This document shows positions 33,700 to 42,576 of a stretch of 64,000 nucleotides of DNA, piece after piece. This stretch comes from JAITWN01 sp964388175 (GTDB lineage: Bacteria > Pseudomonadota > Gammaproteobacteria > SZUA-140). Position 1 is the first letter of the stretch; each line of letters starts with the position of its first letter. The position numbers and the translations under genes are program-made. The stretch spans positions 1 through 64,000 of the forward strand of contig CAYLYS010000005.1 of the NCBI GenBank assembly GCA_964388175.1. The letters are read 5' to 3'. Under the pieces are notes generated by a model. The model ran no database searches. It saw only the letters and a program-made list of their open reading frames with translations, and had not been told where the DNA came from.

Positions 33700-33943
33700 T
33701 GAAGCGTGCCGTTTTGCCGCTCTTTTGCTTGTCGGCATGAAATGGACATCTTTCGAGCGAGCCGCTAGAATCAAGGCATTGTCGCGAAAACCGATACATA
33801 AGCTTATACGGAGCCCGGTGGCCATCGATCAGCACACCGGTGAGCAGACGAAGCAATTACAAGTCGAACGATGGTGCGATAGCGGAAGCGATGTCAGGGA
33901 TAGTCCGCCGCCTACCACACACCGTCTCGGGAGAGCAAAAACG
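33700..33943 (+). other. Non-coding gap before secreted protein gene
   Basis: 244 bp between the histidine phosphatase and the secreted protein gene. No terminator with a T-run and no clear promoter were recognised; only very short open frames occur here. Confidence 0.4.
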
Positions 33944-34933
33944 ATGAGCAATGATATCCGCTTGCTGTGCACCAAGGCGCTGTTGGCCTCGTTCGTGGCG
34001 GCATCTCCACTGGTTTCCCACGCGGCCGCTCCGATCTTCGACAACTGGACCGTTGCAAATGGAACGATTCAGGGTACGGGTGGTGGTGTCAATCCTACGC
34101 CTTGTGCTGCCGGATTTACCTGCGAGACGCTGTCCAGCGGCGATGGTTTCATCCAGGTTCAGTGGGTGGATTCGGTCAGCGGAGACACCTACATCCAGAC
34201 CGTCATTACCGATACCGACGCCAACGGCGCGCCGACCGGTCTGGCCTATGTGGACGAGAGCTTTGTGCGCCTGGGTGGAACCAACGGCATCATGGCGCAG
34301 CAGCGTCACACCGAAGACGATGACGAGGGAGGGCGGTTTACCAACAGCAGCCAGCTCGCCATCGGTTGGGCCAACGCCGGCGCCGGCAGCCCCATGTTGT
34401 CCATCACGCAGTCCTTCACCTCGCCGGGCACGGAGATCGTGGGAGACGAGTTCAGCAATACCTTTTCCATGGGCATCAATACCAATCCAGGCTCGGCAGG
34501 TCGCAGCATCAGCGTCGATCAGCGCGTCGGCATGGGTGATGGCATAGTGGTCAGCGGCGATGTACAGCGCTTCGTGCTGGAGGGACGTCAGGGTGCCTTT
34601 ACCTCGGCGGGCGATCTGACACTGGGAGCGCCCATCGGCAGCAACAATCCCGATGGCGGCGGTACCTTGAACTGGGTCAGTGGCAATGATGTCATGATGC
34701 GCTGGCTCGGTCAGACCATCGATCTGGTCGGTCCCGATGGCGACAGCCAGGGTGTATCGCAGTTCGGCTTCCAGGGTGCGATCAACAATACGACCGGCGA
34801 GGAAGTGACGACGTTCTCCACCGGCAGCACCGGCATCGTACCGGATGGTGCGGGCTATGTTCCGCCGTTCGACTGGCACGCGACGTTCGGACCGACGGCG
34901 CCGACACCGGTGTTGCCGCCGCCGATACCATAA
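33944..34933 (+). CDS. Secreted protein of unknown function
   Basis: A 329-residue exported protein with a clear signal peptide (LLCTKALLASFVAASPLVSHA) and a mature region rich in Gly, Ser, Thr, Asn and Asp, giving beta-strand-like stretches. It has only two mature cysteines (TPCAAGFTCETL), which could pair. The C-terminus is proline-rich (APTPVLPPPIP) and lacks a PEP-CTERM helix, LPxTG or barrel signature. I recognise no family. The ATG at 33944 is chosen because the signal peptide begins there; upstream residues in frame look non-coding. A terminator follows, so it is probably a separate unit from the methyltransferase gene. Confidence 0.68.
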   Translation: MSNDIRLLCTKALLASFVAASPLVSHAAAPIFDNWTVANGTIQGTGGGVNPTPCAAGFTCETLSSGDGFIQVQWVDSVSGDTYIQTVITDTDANGAPTGLAYVDESFVRLGGTNGIMAQQRHTEDDDEGGRFTNSSQLAIGWANAGAGSPMLSITQSFTSPGTEIVGDEFSNTFSMGINTNPGSAGRSISVDQRVGMGDGIVVSGDVQRFVLEGRQGAFTSAGDLTLGAPIGSNNPDGGGTLNWVSGNDVMMRWLGQTIDLVGPDGDSQGVSQFGFQGAINNTTGEEVTTFSTGSTGIVPDGAGYVPPFDWHATFGPTAPTPVLPPPIP

Positions 34934-34974
34934 GTGCTTAAAAAAATCAGTTTTGCAGGGGGATAGTGCGATCA

Positions 34975-35003
34975 AGAGAAGGGCCAGCCCCTTCTCTTTT
35001 TTT
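34975..35003 (+). terminator. Rho-independent terminator after secreted protein gene
   Basis: AGAGAAGGG pairs with CCCTTCTCT around a short loop, followed by seven or more Ts. A strong intrinsic terminator 41 bp after the stop codon. Confidence 0.9.
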
Positions 35004-35105
35004 ACCCTCGTCAACGGCGCCGGCCGGGAAGCCATTCAGCGCATTCCTTCGATCTTCGTGTTCCGGGATCCAATTGTTTTCAACGAGAAAGAAGAGTCCT
35101 AGCCG

Positions 35106-36122
35106 ATGAGCCAGCAAGATAATTTCAATAACGACCTCGATCCGATGGCGGTGATGCGTGTCGCCTCCGCCTACTGGAATTCGAGCATCCTCCACGTTGC
35201 CAACGCGCTCGATGTATTCACCAGCCTGTCGAAGGAAGGCCCGGCCACGGCGCAGGAAATGGCCAAGCGCCGCGGCGTCGACGAGCGCGGGATCGATATG
35301 GTCCTGATGGGTTGCATCTGCCTGGGTTTCCTGGAGAAGAAAGACGGCAAGTTCGTCAATACGCCGCTTGCCGAAACCTTCCTGGTCGAAGGCAGCCAGC
35401 GCAACCAGCGCGGCATCGTTTCCATGTTCAAGGACTGGGTGCTGCCCTGGTCCGAACTCGAAAAAGCCGTACGCACCGGCAAGCCGGTGGTGGAGAAGCA
35501 GCACGATCACGGTGAAGAAGCGACGCGCACCTACATCACCGGCATGCTGCATCGCGGCATTCCGCAGGCCTGGCTGCTCGCCGAGCAGGTCAATCTCGCC
35601 GATCGCAAGAAGATGCTCGACGTGGGCGGCGGCCCCGGCATTTTCTCCATCATCATGTGTCAGAAGTACGCCGGCCTGAAGGCCTCCGTGCTCGATCTGC
35701 CGCAGACGCTGCGCGTCACCCGCGACATCATCAAGAACTGGAATGCGCAGGAACTGGTGAGCACGGTCGAAGGCAGCTATATGGATAAGGACTACGGCAG
35801 CGGCTATGATGTTGTCCTGACTTCTTCCATGATCAGCCAGGAAGGCCCGGATATCGTGAAGCACATTCTGCGCGAATCCTACAACGCCATGGTGAGCGGC
35901 GGCATCATTCTCATCCAGGAGCAGTTCCTGGACGATGAGCGGACCGGGCCCATGTTGCCGGTTCAGGTCGGCCTCAATCAGCTCATCCACACGCCCGCCG
36001 GTAAGGCTTATTCGGCGCAGGAGGTTGCTGGGTTTGCGGCGGAGATCGGTTTCACCTCGCTCAGCTACCGCCCCTTGCCCGACCCCAGTCCGTTTACCTT
36101 GATTACAGGGGTCAAACCATAA
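35106..36122 (+). CDS. SAM-dependent O-methyltransferase-like protein
   Basis: A 338-residue class I methyltransferase of the plant-type O-methyltransferase/BchU-CrtF group. Residues about 15-100 form the winged-helix dimerisation domain (MRVASAYWNSSILHVANALDVF through GFLEKKDGKFVNTPLAETFL). The SAM-binding motif DVGGGPGIFSI lies near residue 177, with SVLDLPQTL as the acidic motif II. The usual catalytic His of the O-methyltransferase family is not obvious: SSMISQEGP occupies the place of the family's HDW-like motif. Its acceptor may therefore be unusual or bound differently. It leads the envelope genes at 36182-42576, with its stop about 60 bp before the LolA-like gene. Confidence 0.82.
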   Translation: MSQQDNFNNDLDPMAVMRVASAYWNSSILHVANALDVFTSLSKEGPATAQEMAKRRGVDERGIDMVLMGCICLGFLEKKDGKFVNTPLAETFLVEGSQRNQRGIVSMFKDWVLPWSELEKAVRTGKPVVEKQHDHGEEATRTYITGMLHRGIPQAWLLAEQVNLADRKKMLDVGGGPGIFSIIMCQKYAGLKASVLDLPQTLRVTRDIIKNWNAQELVSTVEGSYMDKDYGSGYDVVLTSSMISQEGPDIVKHILRESYNAMVSGGIILIQEQFLDDERTGPMLPVQVGLNQLIHTPAGKAYSAQEVAGFAAEIGFTSLSYRPLPDPSPFTLITGVKP

Positions 36123-36181
36123 AGCGATCGTCGGCTGCAGTTCGAGAGAACGGTGGGCGCCGCCGGCGAGCGGCGTCCGGC

Positions 36182-37018
36182 GTGCTGTCGACTCTCTTTG
36201 CCGGCGCCTGCCTGTTCGCCGTGACGCTTGCGCATGCCGCGGCGCCGTCTGCCGCGCCGGACGTGCTCGATCTGGTCAAGCAATGCGGGCAGAAGTATCA
36301 GGGCGAAGATCAGCAGGGTCTCTTCACCGTCACGCTGCGCGATCGTGAGGGCCGTGTCAAACGCAGCGAATATCTGCGCTTCTGGAAGGACTACCGCGGC
36401 GCCGAGGACGTGGCGGACAAGATGCTGCTGTTCACCATCTTCCCGCCCGATGCGCGCGGTTCGGCATTCATGCGCGTCGCCTATGAATACGAACTGCAGC
36501 GGCCGGTCGATCAATGGATCTATCTGCCCCTGCTGAAGAAGATCCGGCGCGTCACCATCCGCGACCCGGGCGACAGTTTCCTCAATTCCAATCTGACCTA
36601 CGCGGATGTCAGCCCGCGCCCGATCGAGGCGGACGAACACCGTTACCTCGGTACGACCAGCGTCGAAGGCGTGAATTTCCATGTGGTCGAGAGCGTGCCG
36701 AAAGAGAAGCGCCCGCTCTACAGCAAGCGGGTATTCTGGTATCTGGCGACCGAGGACCGCGAGGACTGTGTCACCTCCCGCATCGACTACTACGATCCCG
36801 CCGGCGCTCTGCTCAAGGAGCAATTCATCAAGTGGCAGCGTATTGCAGGCGCCTGGATGTGGGAGCGTGCCCTGGTGCGCAGCCAGGTCAACGGTACGGC
36901 CTCCGTATTCGAACTCAGCAATATGCGTGTCAATACCGGTCTGGATGACAGCCTGTTCAGCGCCCGTTCCCTCGAACGCGGAACGGACATGATCAGGCAG
37001 TTTCAAGGCGCCGAATAG
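36182..37018 (+). CDS. Outer membrane lipoprotein-sorting (LolA-like) protein
   Basis: A 278-residue exported protein with a signal peptide (LSTLFAGACLFAVTLAHA) and a LolA-like half-barrel of the PF17131 type. Typical stretches are FTVTLRDREGRVKRSEYLRFWKDY, TIFPPDARGSAFMRVAYEY, QWIYLPLLKKIRRVTI and GDSFLNSNLTYADV. These proteins are usually encoded beside MMPL/RND exporters and DUF1302 outer-membrane proteins and may ferry lipids across the periplasm. A DUF1302-type gene follows, but no RND exporter is present here. The start is a GTG at 36182; no ATG exists nearby and the ribosome-binding site is weak, so the N-terminus is uncertain. Confidence 0.78.
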   Translation: MLSTLFAGACLFAVTLAHAAAPSAAPDVLDLVKQCGQKYQGEDQQGLFTVTLRDREGRVKRSEYLRFWKDYRGAEDVADKMLLFTIFPPDARGSAFMRVAYEYELQRPVDQWIYLPLLKKIRRVTIRDPGDSFLNSNLTYADVSPRPIEADEHRYLGTTSVEGVNFHVVESVPKEKRPLYSKRVFWYLATEDREDCVTSRIDYYDPAGALLKEQFIKWQRIAGAWMWERALVRSQVNGTASVFELSNMRVNTGLDDSLFSARSLERGTDMIRQFQGAE

Positions 37019-37048
37019 CCTTTCTCTGTTTCCCTTCCCTGATGGTTC

Positions 37049-37096
37049 TTGTCGCCCGGCGATGGCTGCCGCTATAATTGTTATACATTGTATAAC
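37049..37096 (+). promoter_or_regulatory. Promoter with perfect palindromic operator ahead of RHH gene
   Basis: TTGTCG (37049-37054), an 18-bp spacer and a perfect -10 TATAAT (37073-37078) form a good sigma-70 promoter. The perfect palindrome GTTATAC-ATT-GTATAAC (37080-37096) covers the expected start site near 37085. It is placed to block transcription and is followed 28 bp later by a ribbon-helix-helix gene, so autoregulation is likely. Confidence 0.7.
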
Positions 37097-37124
37097 GAAC
37101 GGCCGCTGCCGTTGAGGGGGAAAG

Positions 37125-37565
37125 ATGGAGGACTTTGCTCGACAGATGCGTGATTTGGGCCGGAAGCAGGCGGAGCGGATGCGTGATCAGGCCCGATCGG
37201 TGGCGCATAAGCGCAAGGAAGAGTACCTGGGCGCGCGCGTGCCCAAAGAGTTGCGGGAGAAGGTGCTCGCGCGTGCCGACGAGCTCGGTGTGCCGGTTTC
37301 GATCCTCATCCGCGACATCCTCATTCGCGCCTTTGCCGACGAGCAGTCGCCGGTAAAGGTCGATCGGGCGATGGGCGGCGGCAAGCCCGCCGCGGACCGG
37401 GACTTCGCCAATGTCATTGCCTGGGAGCGCATCGTTTTGAACCGCTCATTGCCGTGCGGCGGCTGCGGGCGTGACATCGCCGCCGGCAGTGTGGCTACGC
37501 TGGCGCTGGCTGCACCGGGAGAGGATCGTGTTATTCTGTGCGGCAAATGCCGGGAGCCCGTCTGA
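37125..37565 (+). CDS. Ribbon-helix-helix protein with C-terminal zinc-ribbon-like motif
   Basis: A 146-residue protein with three parts. Residues 1-33 form a basic helix (MRDLGRKQAERMRDQARSVAHKRK). Residues 34-72 fit a ribbon-helix-helix DNA-binding domain (EYLGARVPKELREKVLARADELGVP, then an ILIRDILIRAF helix). Residues 111-142 hold CGGC and CGKC pairs, a likely zinc or iron site that could sense metal or redox state. GAGGGGGAAAG precedes the ATG. A perfect palindrome covers its promoter. The gene overlaps the following outer-membrane protein gene by 19 bp, so it probably regulates the envelope operon. I know of no named family with this arrangement. Confidence 0.75.
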   Translation: MEDFARQMRDLGRKQAERMRDQARSVAHKRKEEYLGARVPKELREKVLARADELGVPVSILIRDILIRAFADEQSPVKVDRAMGGGKPAADRDFANVIAWERIVLNRSLPCGGCGRDIAAGSVATLALAAPGEDRVILCGKCREPV

Positions 37566-39094
37566 TCCATCCTGCGGCGATTCGTCCGCATCTCTTTCTC
37601 TTTGTCATGATCGTCACCGGTGCCGCACTTGCCGCGGCGCCGGGCGACGATGCGGTGACGGGTGGTGATCCGCCTGCTGCCGGGTTCGGCGTGAGCCAGA
37701 CCGATGCATCCGATGTGCCCGATGCAGCCGGGCATGGCGGCTCGATTTTCGACCGCCTCGTCCTCGGCGGCTATCTCAAGAACGAGACCGCTTTTCGTAT
37801 CAGCGAACCTCGTTCCATCACCAAGATCCGCAACATCGTGCAGCTGCATGGCAACTACGCCTTTACGCCGTCATATCAACTGGGCTTTTCCGGCTGGGCC
37901 TATCATGATCTCGCCTATGAGCTGTTCGACTACCAGACCATCAGTGCACGCTTCGCGCGCGACGAGGATCAGCCGCTGGTTTTCATCGACGGTCTGGCGG
38001 AGGAAAAGGATTCCCCGGTTGCCGATATCCGTGAGTTGTATCTGGACATCTTTCACGACCGTTTCGACATTCGCATCGGCAAGCAGTTCGTGGTGTGGGG
38101 CGTGCTCGAAGGCGTGCGCATCACCGATGAGATCAACCCCATGGATTTCCGCGAGCTGATCCTGCCCGATCTGCTCGATTACCGCGTTCCATTGTGGACC
38201 CTGAAGCTCGATTACTATACTGCCGACAGCGAATACCAGTTTCTGTGGATTCCGGATCTGAAGTTCCACAAACCGGCGCCGCCTGGTTCGGAATGGGAGC
38301 TGCTGCAGGACGTGACCAACAGCGAGGGGCAGGTGATCACGAGCTATCCTTCCCGCACCTTGAGGAATTCCGAACTCGGTCTCAGGACGTCGCACCGGAT
38401 GTTCGATGCCGACGTTTCATTCAGTTATTTCTATACCTGGGATGATTTCCCGGTGCTGTTCCGCTCGGCGATCATCGGCTCGGCGCTGGAGCCGACGTTT
38501 TTCCCGACCTATACCCGGATCAATGTCTACGGGACGACCCTGGTGAAGCCGCTTGGCCGGGGAGTTCTGAAAGCGGAGGCCGCATTCGTTCCCGATAAAT
38601 ATTTCGGTCTCAGAAACGATACCGACCTCGACGGCGACGGTTTCCTCGATCATCAGGGGGCGGTGAAGAAGCGCCATATCCGCTGGGGTCTCGGATACGA
38701 ATTCAATCGCTGGGGTTTCGATATCGCGCCGGCCATCACGCAGTGGATCGTGCTCGACCACGGCACGCAGTTGATCCAGGATCAGTTCGATACCTCGCTC
38801 ACCCTGTTCCTGCGGCGCCCGATACCGCAGCATTCGATGGTGTTTCAGATGCTGGCCATCGCATTGATCAACATGGAAGAGCTGTACCTGAAGCCGAAGC
38901 TGACGCTGAACGTAAGCAATCACTTTCAGATCGCGGCCGGATTGGATCTGTTCTTCGGTGACAAGTCGGAGATAGGCATCAGCGGCGGCAGCGCGGGTCT
39001 GACGGGTACCAACGCCATCGGACAAAGCCCGCAGTTCTTCGGCAATTTCAACGGCAACGATCGTGTCTTCGCCGAATTCCTCTATACCTTCTGA
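37547..39094 (+). CDS. DUF1302-type outer-membrane protein
   Basis: A 515-residue exported protein with a signal peptide (HLFLFVMIVTGAALAAA). The DUF1302 hallmark is IRIGKQFVVWGVLEGVRITDEINPMDFRE followed by YRVPLWTLKLDYY. Alternating strands and a terminal phenylalanine (VFAEFLYTF) indicate a large outer-membrane beta-barrel. DUF1302 proteins are usually linked to lipid or hydrocarbon transport together with LolA-like and MMPL proteins. The start is the ATG at 37547; a GTG at 37538 is possible. Translational coupling to the RHH gene is likely. A TPR/beta-barrel protein lies two genes downstream. Confidence 0.82.
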   Translation: MPGARLIHPAAIRPHLFLFVMIVTGAALAAAPGDDAVTGGDPPAAGFGVSQTDASDVPDAAGHGGSIFDRLVLGGYLKNETAFRISEPRSITKIRNIVQLHGNYAFTPSYQLGFSGWAYHDLAYELFDYQTISARFARDEDQPLVFIDGLAEEKDSPVADIRELYLDIFHDRFDIRIGKQFVVWGVLEGVRITDEINPMDFRELILPDLLDYRVPLWTLKLDYYTADSEYQFLWIPDLKFHKPAPPGSEWELLQDVTNSEGQVITSYPSRTLRNSELGLRTSHRMFDADVSFSYFYTWDDFPVLFRSAIIGSALEPTFFPTYTRINVYGTTLVKPLGRGVLKAEAAFVPDKYFGLRNDTDLDGDGFLDHQGAVKKRHIRWGLGYEFNRWGFDIAPAITQWIVLDHGTQLIQDQFDTSLTLFLRRPIPQHSMVFQMLAIALINMEELYLKPKLTLNVSNHFQIAAGLDLFFGDKSEIGISGGSAGLTGTNAIGQSPQFFGNFNGNDRVFAEFLYTF

Positions 39095-39097
39095 ATC

Positions 39098-40036
39098 ATG
39101 GGCATCGTCTTGAGATCGCGATTCCGAACTGCCGCGCTGACGCCGCGCATCGCCGCCATCGGCATGGTCTGCATTGCCGCGCTGGCGCTGCCCGAGACGG
39201 GTCTGGCAACGGAAAAGCGCTGGATCCTGTCGCCGCTGCTCGGCGTGCATAGTCCGAAATTGCGCGCGCTCAATCACGGCGAGTTCAAGGCGCTGACACC
39301 GGGACGGGGACGCCTGATTTTCGATGGCGGCGATGCCGGGCAGGACTTCGAATTCGTCGTCAACAATGCCATGCCCGCGATGCGCTTCGGCACGGAAGCG
39401 GGTGCAGAACTGGGTTACAGGCTCGATGATCGCAATACCGTTTTCATCGGCGCCAGCTCATGGGAGAGCGGCTCGAGTTCGACGCTGCGTACGGAAATTC
39501 CGTTTCAGGGCTCGCTCACGCCGGTGGGGTTCGAGCGTTCCGCGCGCCTGTCCTATTTTCAGTATTTCCTCGGCTGGCAGCGCACGTTGCTGGCGGAAGC
39601 GAAGAAGTTCAAGCTGCACGGCCGGGTGGCGATGCACCAGGTCTTCGATATCGATTACAAGGAAAACCTGGTTTTCGGCTTCGACACCGGGACGGATACG
39701 TTCAAGCGCATCATCGTCATGGAATCGCAGGCCACCGGCTCGTTCATGATGCAGCTCGGCATGAGCGGTGAATATTTCCTCACCGACTGGCTGTCGCTCG
39801 GCGCCGATCTCGGCTATACCGCCAGTCTCGGCACATTCAAGCTCGGCAACGCCACGCTGAGCACCGATATCCAGGCCGAAGATAACCTGAATTTCCGTAC
39901 GCCGGCACAGCTCGACAGCCAGCAGCGCCTGACCTATCTGGCGGAAGTGCGCTCATACGACGATGTCACCTATCGTGACATGAAGCTCGGTTTCGACGGC
40001 TGGCGTCTGCTGTTCCGCGCTAATATGTATTTCTGA
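39098..40036 (+). CDS. Putative outer-membrane beta-barrel protein
   Basis: A 312-residue exported protein starting 3 bp after the DUF1302 stop. A basic N-terminus and hydrophobic segment (IAAIGMVCIAALALPETGLA) form the signal peptide. The mature protein has repeated amphipathic strands (for example LGYRLDDRNTVFIGASSWESG and MQLGMSGEYFLTDWLSLGADLGY) and ends in phenylalanine (LLFRANMYF), which suits recognition by BAM. I find no named family. It overlaps the TPR gene by one base (TGATG), so these genes are one unit. Confidence 0.72.
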   Translation: MGIVLRSRFRTAALTPRIAAIGMVCIAALALPETGLATEKRWILSPLLGVHSPKLRALNHGEFKALTPGRGRLIFDGGDAGQDFEFVVNNAMPAMRFGTEAGAELGYRLDDRNTVFIGASSWESGSSSTLRTEIPFQGSLTPVGFERSARLSYFQYFLGWQRTLLAEAKKFKLHGRVAMHQVFDIDYKENLVFGFDTGTDTFKRIIVMESQATGSFMMQLGMSGEYFLTDWLSLGADLGYTASLGTFKLGNATLSTDIQAEDNLNFRTPAQLDSQQRLTYLAEVRSYDDVTYRDMKLGFDGWRLLFRANMYF

Positions 40037-42576
40037 TGCGCCTCGTGTATCCCGTCGTCGTCACCTTCGTCCTGCTCGGCACTCTGTTGGCCGGCAGCGC
40101 CATGGCGCAGTCCGAGCCGGCTGCCGGCGCGGCGAACGCAAGCGCTGAGCCGGCGCGGGCGGTGGCGGAGCATCCGGGCGATCCGCGTGCGCGTCTGCAG
40201 CTTGCCGAACAGTACCTGTCCCAGGGTCGTGTCGATGAGGCCATCGCACAATTGGAAGCGGCGCGTGCGCAGGCGGCGCAAACCGATCCGGCGCTGGTCA
40301 GCGAGATCAGCCGCAGACTGCGATACTCCGTTGCCACTCGGCATGCCGAACGGGGCGAGTTGAATGAAGCGATAGCCCTCTTCGGCGAGCTGACGGCGGA
40401 ATATCCCGACAATGCGCTCATCCGCTACAGCATCGGCGTAGCGCATCTGCTGCGCGGCGATCTGAACGAGGCGCAGCAGGATTTCGAGCGCGTGATCCAG
40501 CTCGATCCCGGCTATGTCAGCGCTTACCTCAACCTGGCTACCGTGCATGAAAGCCGCGGCGATCTCTCCGCCGCCATCGAACTGCTCGGGCAGGCGGTCG
40601 ATGTGACGCCTGACAGCCAGGCCGCGCTGCGCGCCCAGACCCGGCTCGACATCATCGAAGGGCGGCTGCTGGCCGAGCAGGGCAACGAACACGAGGCCAT
40701 GCTCGCTTTCGAACGTGCCCTGCGCGCCGAGCCGGATAACCGCACGGCGCTGCTTGCCCTGTCCGGGCTTTACCGCATGGTGGGAGATAACGCGGGAGAG
40801 CGCCATCTGTATGAAAGACTGGTGCGTCTTTTCCCCGACGACCAGGCCTCGCGCCTGCGTCTCGCCGAGCTTTATCTCGCCGCGAAAAACTACGGCGATA
40901 CTTACGATCAGCTCGATGCGCTCTTCGCGCAGCAGCCACAGGGGGGCGTGGCCATCCATGCCCGGTCGTTGATGAACGAGCTGTATCGAACCAATGAGGG
41001 AGCACGCGTCGCCGAAGAGCGTGTGCAAGCGGAAATCGCGCATCTGCGCGCGCATCTCGATGCGGAACCGGATGACATCAAGGCATGGAACGAACTCGCC
41101 GCGTTGCACTTCCAGCGCAACGAATACGCCGCGGCGGTACCGGCATTCGAGGCCATCCGTGATCTGAATCCGGATGACAAAAGAGCACGCTATGCGCTCG
41201 GCGCACTCTATGACAGCCTGGGGCGGTTCGCCGATTCGGCGCGCGAATATGCCGTTGCGCTCGAGCTGGAATCCGATGAGGAACTGCGCCAGCGTTTGAC
41301 GCCGACATTGGCCGCCGTGCGCGCCAAGCTGCTGTACGTGGAGGGACGTTATGAGGAAGCCAGCGCCGCTTTCGAGGCCATGCTGGCCAGGGACATCAAC
41401 AACGAGCTCGCCCATTTCTATCTCGGTCTGATCTATGCACAGGAAGAACAGACCCTGCGCGCAGTGGATGCCTATCAGGAAGTCATCCGTATCGTTCCCT
41501 CGCATGTGGGCGCGCGCCTCAATCTCGCCGCCAGCTATGAACGCCTCAACCGCGAAGAAGATGCGATCGACGAGTATGCGAAGATTCTGCAGGCCAATCC
41601 GCCGCCGCACATTGCCGAAGCGGTGCGGCGGTCCATGGACAATGTGCGCCGCCGCCTGCGCGGAGTGACCTCGAATCTGAGCTATCTGATGGCGTACGAC
41701 GACAATACCAATCTCAGCGCATTGCGTGCGAACGAGGACGTGCGCGCCGATCTGTCGTTCAATCTCGCCTATCAGTACAAGGCCGGCAACGACCTGCGTT
41801 GGCGCTTTCTGTTCTCGCCGACGTATTCCACCTATCATCGCGGCCAGTTCGATTATCTGAGCACGACGACGACGATATCGGCCGGGTTGATGCGCGGGCC
41901 CTACAATCTGGTCGGCGGCTTCACGCACCGGACCAGCGAGGGCCTGATGACGAGCAGCCGCATCGGTCGCATGGGCACCGTATTCGCGGAAGGGTTCAGC
42001 CGACTGAAGCTGCCGCCGCTGCTCAGGCCCTGGTCCTCCGATCGTATTTTCAGCAATGTGTCGGCGACGCTGTCGTACAGTGATTTCAAGAGTGCCAGCA
42101 GCCCCTTCTTCAGCGCCTATACCAGCGCCGCCGGCATCTCGCTCAGCCAGCCGCTGACGCAGGAAAGCCAGCTGCGTGCCGGCTACCAGTACGTCATCAA
42201 TTCGAACAAGGAGCTGATCGGAAACGACTATGCCTACACCAGTCATGGTGTTTCCCTCGGCTGGGATTACCGCCTGCCATGGGGTGGGGTCAACGCCAGC
42301 TACGGGCTCACGCTGTTCGACTACACCAATCTCGATTCCTTCTCCCAGTTCACGCAGCGCCGGCAGAACACCCGCCACAACCTCGCCCTCGGCGCGACCT
42401 GGCGTTTCCGCCCGAAGATAACGCTGTTCTCGACCTTGTCCTGGACGCGCAACGAATCCAATCTGCCGGTCGGCTTCATCCTCAGCAGTGAGGACATCAT
42501 CGAAGGACTGCAGAGCTCGTCGCTGAGCGATTACGAGCGGATGATGCTGACGGCGGGGATGACGTTCAATTTCTAG
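40036..42576 (+). CDS. TPR-repeat protein with C-terminal outer-membrane beta-barrel
   Basis: An 846-residue exported protein with a signal peptide (VTFVLLGTLLAGSAMA). Residues about 40-540 are a chain of tetratricopeptide repeats (PGDPRARLQLAEQYLSQGRVDEA, PDNALIRYSIGVAHLLRGDLNEA, PSHVGARLNLAASYERLNREEDA). Residues about 545-846 form a beta-barrel domain (LSYLMAYDDNTNLSALRANEDVRADL onward) ending LTAGMTFNF. TPR scaffold plus barrel resembles BcsC/AlgK-AlgE or PelB-type secretin-less export pores for polymers, but no glycosyltransferase is nearby. It is last in the RHH-DUF1302-barrel operon. Function is unknown; assembly or export through the outer membrane is the natural guess. Confidence 0.82.
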   Translation: MRLVYPVVVTFVLLGTLLAGSAMAQSEPAAGAANASAEPARAVAEHPGDPRARLQLAEQYLSQGRVDEAIAQLEAARAQAAQTDPALVSEISRRLRYSVATRHAERGELNEAIALFGELTAEYPDNALIRYSIGVAHLLRGDLNEAQQDFERVIQLDPGYVSAYLNLATVHESRGDLSAAIELLGQAVDVTPDSQAALRAQTRLDIIEGRLLAEQGNEHEAMLAFERALRAEPDNRTALLALSGLYRMVGDNAGERHLYERLVRLFPDDQASRLRLAELYLAAKNYGDTYDQLDALFAQQPQGGVAIHARSLMNELYRTNEGARVAEERVQAEIAHLRAHLDAEPDDIKAWNELAALHFQRNEYAAAVPAFEAIRDLNPDDKRARYALGALYDSLGRFADSAREYAVALELESDEELRQRLTPTLAAVRAKLLYVEGRYEEASAAFEAMLARDINNELAHFYLGLIYAQEEQTLRAVDAYQEVIRIVPSHVGARLNLAASYERLNREEDAIDEYAKILQANPPPHIAEAVRRSMDNVRRRLRGVTSNLSYLMAYDDNTNLSALRANEDVRADLSFNLAYQYKAGNDLRWRFLFSPTYSTYHRGQFDYLSTTTTISAGLMRGPYNLVGGFTHRTSEGLMTSSRIGRMGTVFAEGFSRLKLPPLLRPWSSDRIFSNVSATLSYSDFKSASSPFFSAYTSAAGISLSQPLTQESQLRAGYQYVINSNKELIGNDYAYTSHGVSLGWDYRLPWGGVNASYGLTLFDYTNLDSFSQFTQRRQNTRHNLALGATWRFRPKITLFSTLSWTRNESNLPVGFILSSEDIIEGLQSSSLSDYERMMLTAGMTFNF

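Noticed and set aside
33701..33742. 13-codon frame after the histidine phosphatase gene (MKRAVLPLFCLSA)
   Set aside because: Resembles a truncated signal peptide but has no clear ribosome-binding site or downstream continuation; too short to support.
39970..42378. 802-residue minus-strand open frame opposite the TPR-barrel gene
   Set aside because: Antisense shadow; the plus-strand frame has signal peptide, TPR repeats and a barrel.
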